From Neocallimastix lanati (nom. inval.) (Eukaryota > Neocallimastigomycota > Neocallimastigomycetes > Neocallimastigales > Neocallimastigaceae), in contig JACVTC010000062.1 in NCBI GenBank assembly GCA_016946835.1, positions 435,001 to 450,000 on the forward strand: DNA of 15,000 bases, in the 5' to 3' direction. The notes under the pieces are model-generated. The model had not been told where the DNA came from. It saw only the letters and a list, made by a program, of their open reading frames with translations, and did no database searches. This document shows, piece after piece, positions 7,997 through 15,000 of this stretch. Position 1 is the stretch's first letter; every line of letters begins with the position of its first letter. A program made the position numbers and the translations under genes.

Positions 7997-8513
7997 ATAT
8001 GTAAAGTATGATGGAATTTTATATTGGAAAAAAAGGAAAAATAATCATCATTTGAAATTAATTAATTAGATATTAATATTATTTTAACTTAATATCTCCG
8101 CATTATTTAATAAAAAAAAATTTCATTGATAATTAGTATTTATCTTTTTTAAATTTATTGAAAAGAGAAATTAGTATTAAAGATATAAAGATATGAGTAA
8201 TAAGGATTATTTTTAATACTATATCTATTGTTAAACTATATTGCTAACATTAAATTGTTAAACCAAAACCAAATCAATATTATATATTAATACTGATGAA
8301 TTAAAATTTTATTTATTTGAATACTTTTTTATTTTTTATTTATTATTATTAAATACTAAAATTAGTTCATGTATTAATTACTTTAATTAATGTATAAATA
8401 TATAAGTTTGTATAATTATTAGAAAATTAGATGACGACTATTACAGTAATTAATAATATATAAACTATTGTTATTTATTTATTAAGAATTGGAAATTCAA
8501 TTTGAAGATTTTT

Positions 8514-8541
8514 TCATGTATATTTTAATTAATATACATGA
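8514..8541. repeat. 11-bp inverted repeat with a 6-base loop
   Basis: TCATGTATATT (8514-8524) and AATATACATGA (8531-8541) are perfect reverse complements around TTAATT. Function unknown. Confidence 0.75.
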
Positions 8542-8853
8542 TAGTATAATAATAAAATAAAAATAACTTTTTTTTTATTATTTTGTTTTTTATGGTTTAT
8601 TATATAATTTAATAAGATAAAAATAAATTAACTTAAAAATAAATGAATAATAAATAAATAATTGAATAAATAAATATTTAAAATAAATGAATAATAAATA
8701 AATAAATCATAAATAATTTGAAGAATATCCAATAATATTTTTAATCGTAAAATAATATTCTAAATATAAGATGTATACATTATGTACAATAAAATGTATA
8801 ATATCATAGATCTATTATTTTTATATATATATATAAATATATTTAAAGTACGT

Positions 8854-8933
8854 TATAATAATAAATAATAAATAATAAATAATAAATAATAAATAATAAT
8901 AAATAATAAATAATAATAAATAATAATAATAAT
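8854..8933. repeat. Compound AAT/AAATAAT microsatellite
   Basis: Repeating AAT units alternate with seven-base AAATAAT units over about 80 bases. Confidence 0.9.
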
Positions 8934-9446
8934 TTATAAGAATTTATGAATAGAATACCAGCATTACAAAATGAAACTATCTGTCATCATTAATATATGT
9001 GTTACTATACTTTTTTTGTAATTCTAAAAAAAAATAAAATTTTATTATGAATAACTATTTTTATTAGTGTTATTGTTTTACTTTTACTATTATTACTATC
9101 ATTTATTATTATAATTAATTATTATTATTATTTATAATTATAGTATTATTTATTTATTATTATTCTTTTTCATTAGTAATATAATAATTATTATAACATT
9201 ATTTATTGTTAGTTATAATATTATCACTATGGTAATATTTTTTTTTAATTATTATTAAAATTGATTATTATTAAATCATTTTAAAAATAATTTTTTTTTA
9301 TATTAAAATTAATATAGTAATATTAATGATTATTCCACTAATTATGCATATGTCGTTTTTATTAATTATTAATAATTATTAATTATTATTAATAATATGA
9401 AATATAAAGTTTAAAAAAAATTTTTTTTTTATTTTAAATATTTAAA

Positions 9447-9481
<35 letters not shown>

Positions 9482-10148
9482 TATTTCTCTTAATATTTCT
9501 TATTTTTATTTTCTATTTATTTTTATATTTTATTAATTATTATTATAATAATTTATTTTTCTTTATATTTTTCTTTTAAAATAAATTTTTCTCTACTTCT
9601 CTATTAAAAATATTATTATTGCTTAAATCATAAAATAATTCACGATAATAAATAAAAAAGTAGAAAGAATATATAAATAAATAAAAATAAAAAAAAAGGA
9701 GATAAAATATAATAAATATAATCAAAAACAAAAGAAAAATAGAAAATTTTTGAAAAAAAGAGGTTATAATAATAATTAAATTATATAAGACTAATATCGT
9801 TTCTTATTTCTTTTACTATTTTACAGGTATATTAAAGATATAAACACGACAGAAAAATATAATAACTTAAATATACAATTTTTCATTATTTATAAAATGT
9901 TAACATCAATTTAGTACATACAATAAATAATAATAATTTATTTATAGAATAATTAATCTGGCTAAAAAAGAAAATTAAAAAAAAAAAAAAAAAAAAAAAA
10001 TAAAGTAAAATGAAAATATCAATTAAAATTTCAGTGATTAATAATAAATTGTTTTGATTAAATTATACTTGAGTACTATTTATTATTTAATTTTATATAA
10101 ATCAAAAATTTAATACCAATAAAATGAAATGAACTTCTTTGAATAATC

Positions 10149-10179
<31 letters not shown>

Positions 10180-10450
10180 AAAAAATTAAAAAATTAAAAA
10201 AAAAGTATAATTAAATAATATTTTATATCAATATTTGGATATTTAAAGTTCTCAATAAGAAAATAAGATAAAATAAAATGATTTAATATATAATTTTAAA
10301 ATTTCAACAATTATTTATATCAAAATTTTATATAGACATTTATTTATTTATTATTTTTTTTTATGTAACATAAAAATAAATAAATAATAATTTAACAAAA
10401 TATTTATTTTATATATAGAGTTTTAAAGAAAATATAGATAATAACGTAAA
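8934..10450. other. Intergenic region upstream of SEC24, no gene seen
   Basis: Dominated by ATT/TTA strings (9050-9560), a T30 run (9450-9479), A runs at 9977-10000 and 10149-10177, and three copies of TTAAAAAA (about 10177-10203). The last few hundred bases should contain the SEC24 promoter and leader, but no specific element stands out. TTTATATATAG at about 10408-10420 could be a leader-intron acceptor; this is not supported by anything else. Confidence 0.6.
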
Positions 10451-13400
10451 ATGAATCAAAATTACGGACAACAAGGTGGTTTTAGACCACCACCTATGGC
10501 TAATCAACAACAGAATTGTAAGAATTTTTATGAATATGAATATATACATAAATTTTTAAAATTTAAAATTTAAAATTAAAATATTTATTATTATTATTAT
10601 TTATTTGATTTATTTATTTTGAAACCTCAAATGATTCTTATTTTGAAATGTACTATTATTTTTATTAAAATTATTCAATTTGATTTCATGGATGATTGAT
10701 GAAACAATAAAAATATCAATAATAAATATTAATTATTATGAAAATTGAAATTTAATAAAAAATTGAAATAATAATAAAATTAAAGTTATGCCGAACTTTG
10801 CTAATCAAAATATGAATGCTGGTCAACCAATGATGGGTGCTCAACAACCAAATACTAGTGTTCCCCCACCAATGATGAGTAATCAAACTCGTTCTCCACA
10901 AGCAGGAACTCCTCCAATGATGAGACCACCAATGATGGGTCAAGCTCAACAACAAGCACAACCACCATTACAACAACAAATACCATCTGCTGGAGCTCCA
11001 CCAATGGCAAGGCCTCCAATGATGGCTAGACCACCAATGATGGGCACTGGTGTTTCACAATCTCCAATGCAATCCAATGCTACTCCATCACCAATGGTAA
11101 GACCACCAATGATGGCTGGTGGTGCTGGTCAATCGCCAATGATGAGACCACCAATGATGGGTGCTAATGCTGGAATTCAATCACCTTTACAAGCTGGTGC
11201 CTCACCAATGGCTAGACCTCCTTTCAACATGCCACAAGGTCAAGCTCAACAAATGGTTAGACCAGGTTTTGGTATGAATCAAGCTGGCGCTCCACCAACT
11301 GGAATGACTAATCAACAGGCTCAACAAAAAATCGCACCTCCACCAACTGCACAACAACAAGCTCAACAACAAGCTCAACAGCAAGTTCAACAACCACCAC
11401 AACCGCAACAACAAACACAACAACCTCAAATCCCACAACAACCTCAACAGCCATTAATGAATGCTCAACAACAAATGATGCCAGGTGTTCCACCACCAGG
11501 TAACACACAAATGATGAACAATAGAAGTCCAAGTATTCCACCACCTCCAATGGCTGGACAACCATATCAACCACAAACACAAGGACCTCCAATGGCTGGA
11601 CAACCAGGACAACCAGGACAACCTGATATGAATGGACTTACAAATCAAATGAATAATATGTACCTTAATCAACAGCAGCAACAACAAAGATTTATGAATC
11701 AAAATCCAAATGATGTAATTATTTTAATTAAAAGTTTTTTTTTTTATTTTTTTTATTTATTTATTTAATTGTTTATCTATTTTTACTATATTTTTAAAAA
11801 TCTCAAAGTTATTTATTTAAATTTTGATACAAAAAAATTTAAATATTAATATATTTATTATTCTTATTCTTATTCTTATTTAAATTAATTAAAATAAAAA
11901 TAAAAATAATATATTTTAAATTATAGCAATATGCAAACAACCAAAGACCAAATAGAGTTTATAATCAACCACCAAATCCACAAATGCAACAGCCACCTCA
12001 ACCACAACAACCTCAACCACAACAAAAACCACAAAGTCGTTCACGTATTGATCCAAATCAAGTACCAAATCCAATCAGTGTCGAAGGAATTGATCAAGAA
12101 TTATATAATCAACAACCATATTTAACATCTTCAAAGTCTATGCCACCACTTGTTTCTACTGAAGTTAAAGTTATTGATGATGGTAAAGATAATAAATTAA
12201 AATAACAAACACTCACAAAAATATATTTTAGAAAGATTACACATTAAATTTTATTTTTAAATAAAAATAAATATATAAATGAAAAACTTAAATAATGATC
12301 ATTTTCTAAATTTTTAATTTTTCTTTATTAAAAATAGGTAATTGTAGTCCACGTTTTATGAGATTAACTTCATATAATATCCCATCATCGGAAGATTTAC
12401 TAAATTCTTCAATGCTTCCATTGGGTTTAATTATCCAACCATTGGCTGAAGTTCCACCATATGAAGTAATTTTTTTTTTAATAATTTAATCTTATATATA
12501 TTATTAATAATAATGTTTTATTTATTTATTACTATATTATATTTAACATCCATCCCAATTTCGCAATAATTATTATTTTTAATGATCTATAAAATTATAA
12601 TATTCAATTAAAAATAAAAGGAACCAATTCCTTTAATTGATAACGGTGAAACTGGTCCAATTAGATGTCGTCGTTGTAAGGGTTACATTAATCCAGGTGT
12701 TGCTTTTGTTGATGGAGGTCGTCGTTTTATTTGTAACATTTGTGGTTGTGATAACGTTGGTATGTACACATTCCAATAACTATTATTATTATAAAAAATC
12801 AACAAAAATTTTTAACATAATTTGAAATATTAATTAGAAATTAATATTATTCTTAAATGTATTATTAACGAATATATTATTTAATTTTTTGTTTCTTTTT
12901 TTTTTTTTCAAAATATTTTATTATATATATTTATTAAAATAAATAGTTAGTGACGAATATTTCTGTAACTTAGATATGAATGGTAAACGTTGTGATTTGT
13001 TTAGAAGACCAGAATTAACTCACGGTACTGTTGAATATGTTGCCACGAAGGTAATAAAATTTTGATAAATATTTATTAATTATTTTAAAAGTTTAATTAT
13101 ACTTTAATTTTTTTTATTTAAATAAATTAATAAATCAATGAGTAAATAAATAAATGAATAAATAGATAAATATAAATAAATTAATAAAACTTTATGTTAT
13201 ATTAATTATTTATTTTATTAATCATCTTTTTTTAAATTTATAAAAATAATAATATAATATATTATTGATAATTAAAATAGGACTTTATGGAAAGAGATCC
13301 TGTACCTATTACTTATGTTTTTGTTATTGATGTTTCATTCAGTGCTTCTATGAATGGTTTAATTAGTAAAACTTGTGAAGCTTTAAAGGGTATGTTTTCT

Positions 13401-14152
13401 CAAGAAGTATCTCAATTCCCACCAGGTGCTAGAGTAGGTTTCATTACTTACGATAGAAATGTTTATTTCTATAATATTAAGGCTGAACTAGATCAACCAC
13501 AACAACTTATTGTTCCAGATGTTGATGATATTTTCATCCCAATTAATGATGGTTTCTTAGTTGATATTGAAAATTCAAAGTAATTTTTTTATATATATTT
13601 ACTTATACATATATATATATATAAAAAAAAAAAAAAAAAAAAAAAAACTAATTAATAGTTTTGTAATTTTTTTTTTAGTAATAAAAAAAATTTTTTTAAT
13701 TATTAATTATTAATTATTACTTTTTATTTTTTTTTTTTTATTTATTTTTATTTTTATTATTATTTTTTTTAATAGGAAAAACATTATTCGTTTATTGGAT
13801 ATTTTACCATCAATGTTTGAAAATAATCATATTAATGATCATTCATTAGGTGCTGCTTTCCAAGCTGCTACTCTTGCTTTAAAGCCAACTGGTGGTAAGG
13901 TTTGCTTATTTGCTTCATCTATTCCATCTTATGGTCCAGGTACTTTAAGAGTAAGACAAGATAATAAATTATTAGGTACTGATAAAGAAAGATCATTATA
14001 TGAACCACAAGATAACTGGTATAAACAAATTGCTCAAAAATGTGCTACTGGTGGTATTACTGTTGATACCTTCTTACTTCCAACTGAATTTATTGATGTT
14101 GCTACTGTTGGTAAATATAAATATAGAATTAATATTAATAATAAATAAAAAA

Positions 14153-14192
<40 letters not shown>

Positions 14193-15000
14193 TTATTAAA
14201 TATAAATAGATATTTATATAAGTAATAAACATTCTATAAATTTACTAATATATTTTATTATTTTTTATTTTTTTTTTATTTATGATAATATATTTTTAAA
14301 AAAAATAAATATATAAATATAAATATATAAACATAAAATAATAATAAAATAATAAATAACAACAATAATAATAAAATATTATACTAAATGATATTAAAAG
14401 GTATTCTTTCTACCTTGACTGGTGGTAAGATTTTCTTCTACCCACAATTTGATCAAACAAAGGATAGTATTCGTTACATTAATGATATTATCTATAGTCT
14501 TAGACGTAGCTTTGGATATGATGCTCTTCTTAGAGTTCGTGCTTCTGATGGTAAATAAACTTAATTATAATTGATTTAATAGATAAATAAATAAATAATA
14601 AATTAATAATAAAATAAATAAATAAATAAATAATAAATTAATAATAAAATAAATAAATAAATAAATAAATAATAGTAATAACTATTATTTAAAAATTTTA
14701 TTGATAATTAAGAAATATTATTGTATTTATTAAAAATAATTCATTCTTATAATAATAATAAAAATAATAATAATAATAGGTTTAAGAGTAGAAGAATATC
14801 TTGGTAACTTCCACATGACCAATTCTACTGATTTAGAATTATCTGGTTTAAGTTCAGATACTGCTTTTGGTGTTACAATCAAATACGATTTCAAGTTAAA
14901 CGATAACCTTGATTCTGCTTTCCAATGTGCTTTATTATATACATCTGTTACTGGTCAACGTCGTATTCGTATTCATACTTTAACTGTTTCATCTACCTCT
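10451..15000 (+). CDS. SEC24: Sec24, COPII coat cargo adaptor (3' end beyond the window)
   Basis: Sec24 pairs with Sec23 on Sar1-GTP at ER exit sites and binds cargo signals to load COPII vesicles. Ten exons join in one frame: 10451-10517, 10786-11714, 11927-12182, 12338-12465, 12621-12759, 12947-13050, 13281-13579, 13776-14110, 14401-14550, 14780-15000. Introns are 155-290 bases, start GTA and end AG. This gives 876 residues: a disordered P/Q/M-rich region (1 to about 370), the conserved linker (SRIDPNQVPNPI, then CSPRFMRLTSYNIP), a zinc finger (C476, C479, C498, C501), the trunk from about 542 to 790 (VFVIDVS at 554-560), and the start of the beta-sandwich ending in GQRRIRIHTL (861-870). 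In yeast Sec24, arginines in that last segment help form the B cargo site. The helical and gelsolin domains, about 250-300 residues, lie beyond the end. The start is the first ATG after an in-frame TAA (10442-10444). Which Sec24 paralogue it is cannot be told. Confidence 0.96.
10788..11714 (+). repeat. SEC24: Sec24 N-terminal low-complexity region with RPPMM repeats
   Basis: Residues 24-332 are almost entirely Pro, Gln, Met, Ala, Gly and Asn. RPPMM occurs five times (69-73, 98-102, 104-108, 128-132, 143-147), usually preceded by MA/MM/MV and often followed by G; weaker copies are RPPF (166) and RPGF (181). Exon 1 has a related FRPPPMA. Residues about 190-243 are Q-rich with PQ steps, and PPPP and MAGQP units follow (about 270-300). 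Sec24 N-termini are commonly disordered, so this is typical in kind, but the Met-rich unit is distinctive. PPP stretches in other COPII proteins bind Sec23; a similar role here is inference. Confidence 0.9.
12666..12743 (+). other. SEC24: Sec23/Sec24-type zinc finger
   Basis: C476-X2-C479-X18-C498-X2-C501 within exon 5, with the usual family wording GPIRCRRCKGYINP and GGRRFICNIC. All four zinc ligands are present. The domain packs against the trunk and helps shape the coat inner face (family knowledge). Confidence 0.95.
13623..13647 (+). repeat. A25 tract inside SEC24 intron 7
   Basis: Twenty-five A residues after a TA-rich patch. Intron 7 (13580-13775) also carries T-rich DNA before its AATAG acceptor. 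Confidence 0.85.
14154..14193. repeat. (ATT)n microsatellite inside SEC24 intron 8
   Basis: About 13 copies of ATT/TTA near the 5' end of intron 8 (14111-14400). It makes a false Tyr-rich frame on the plus strand. Confidence 0.9.
14588..14673. repeat. 35-bp duplication inside SEC24 intron 9
   Basis: The block around AATTAATAATAAAATAAATA (from 14601) recurs at 14636, with AAATAAAT tracts on both sides. Intron 9 is 14551-14779; the duplication probably lengthened it. Confidence 0.7.

Larger units (their letters stand above)
7493..8853. other. Intergenic region, no gene seen
   Basis: A/T-rich DNA with many AATAAT/TTATTA strings. It holds a 13-bp tandem duplication (7971-7996), a small perfect hairpin (8514-8541) and AAATAAAT tracts (8630-8715). 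No reading frame of coding character on either strand. Confidence 0.65.
13281..14452 (+). other. SEC24: Sec24 trunk domain (vWA-like fold), exons 7-9
   Basis: Exons 7, 8 and the start of 9 encode about residues 542-770. Landmarks in order are YVFVIDVS (553-560), GARVGFITYD with an FYN soon after, DVDDIFIPINDGFLVD, the HSLGAAFQAA helix, LKPTGGKVCLFASSIPS, then GILSTLTGGKIFFYPQF. The trunk makes the Sec23-Sec24 contact and part of the membrane-facing surface. D558-V-S560-F-S562 has the DxSxS spacing of a metal site, but I cannot say that metal is bound. Confidence 0.9.

Noticed and set aside
10752-11702. Several minus-strand open frames rich in Leu, Trp, Ser and Val opposite SEC24 exon 2
   Set aside because: They are the complement of CAA/CCA/ATG repeats. 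The plus-strand frame joins in phase to unmistakable Sec24 exons.
11715-11768. Read-through of SEC24 exon 2 to a stop at about 11766, as if the gene ended there
   Set aside because: GTAATT at 11715 is a donor, and the in-phase acceptor at 11925-11926 leads to the conserved Sec24 linker. The extra codons are poly-Phe from T runs.
12637-12825. Plus-strand Val-rich open frame over SEC24 exon 5
   Set aside because: Out of frame with the zinc-finger coding sequence, which has all four cysteines.
14000-14209. Plus-strand frame ending in poly-tyrosine over exon 8 and intron 8
   Set aside because: Frame shadow extended by the ATT microsatellite.

Overview
This window looks like nuclear DNA of an extremely AT-rich eukaryote. 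It has one spliced gene with nine small GTA...AG introns, long poly(A)/poly(T) runs and A/T-only microsatellites between genes, and coding 'islands' that use AT-ending codons. The best guess is an anaerobic gut fungus (Neocallimastigomycota). Three things favour this: the wording of a decayed ankyrin-repeat gene (units like NLVKYLIELGADINKEN), a secreted Cys-rich protein with a hydrophobic tail, and a relic of a MULE-type transposase. A Dictyostelium-like amoebozoan has a similar base composition and is not excluded. No bacterial or organellar features were seen.

Layout. 1-1730 is gene-poor AT-rich DNA with an (ATTT)17 microsatellite. 1731-2582 (+) is an intact, intronless gene for a 283-residue secreted, Cys-rich, probably GPI- or membrane-anchored protein of unknown function. 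3350-4783 (+) is a broken ankyrin-repeat gene, split by a 226-bp non-autonomous DNA transposon with a perfect 10-bp target duplication. A near-perfect 28-bp-arm palindrome (4857-4922) and a tRNA T-arm-like fragment (4773-4789) follow. About 5245-5600 (-) is a decayed C-terminal part of a MULE/FLYWCH-type transposase. 5600-10450 is a gene desert of A/T repeats with one coding-looking remnant (7244-7492). 10451-15000 (+) is the 5' part of a SEC24 gene, ten exons, cut by the window end.

Function. SEC24 is the cargo adaptor of the COPII coat that buds vesicles from the ER. All exons join in frame, giving 876 residues in the window: a P/Q/M-rich disordered N-terminus with repeated RPPMM units, the CX2C-X18-CX2C zinc finger, the trunk domain and the start of the beta-sandwich. 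The secreted protein would be a client of that pathway in general terms, but nothing links the two genes directly. The middle of the window records transposon activity and gene decay: a MULE relic lies 1.5-2 kb from a MITE whose end structure and 9-10 bp target duplication would suit a MULE.
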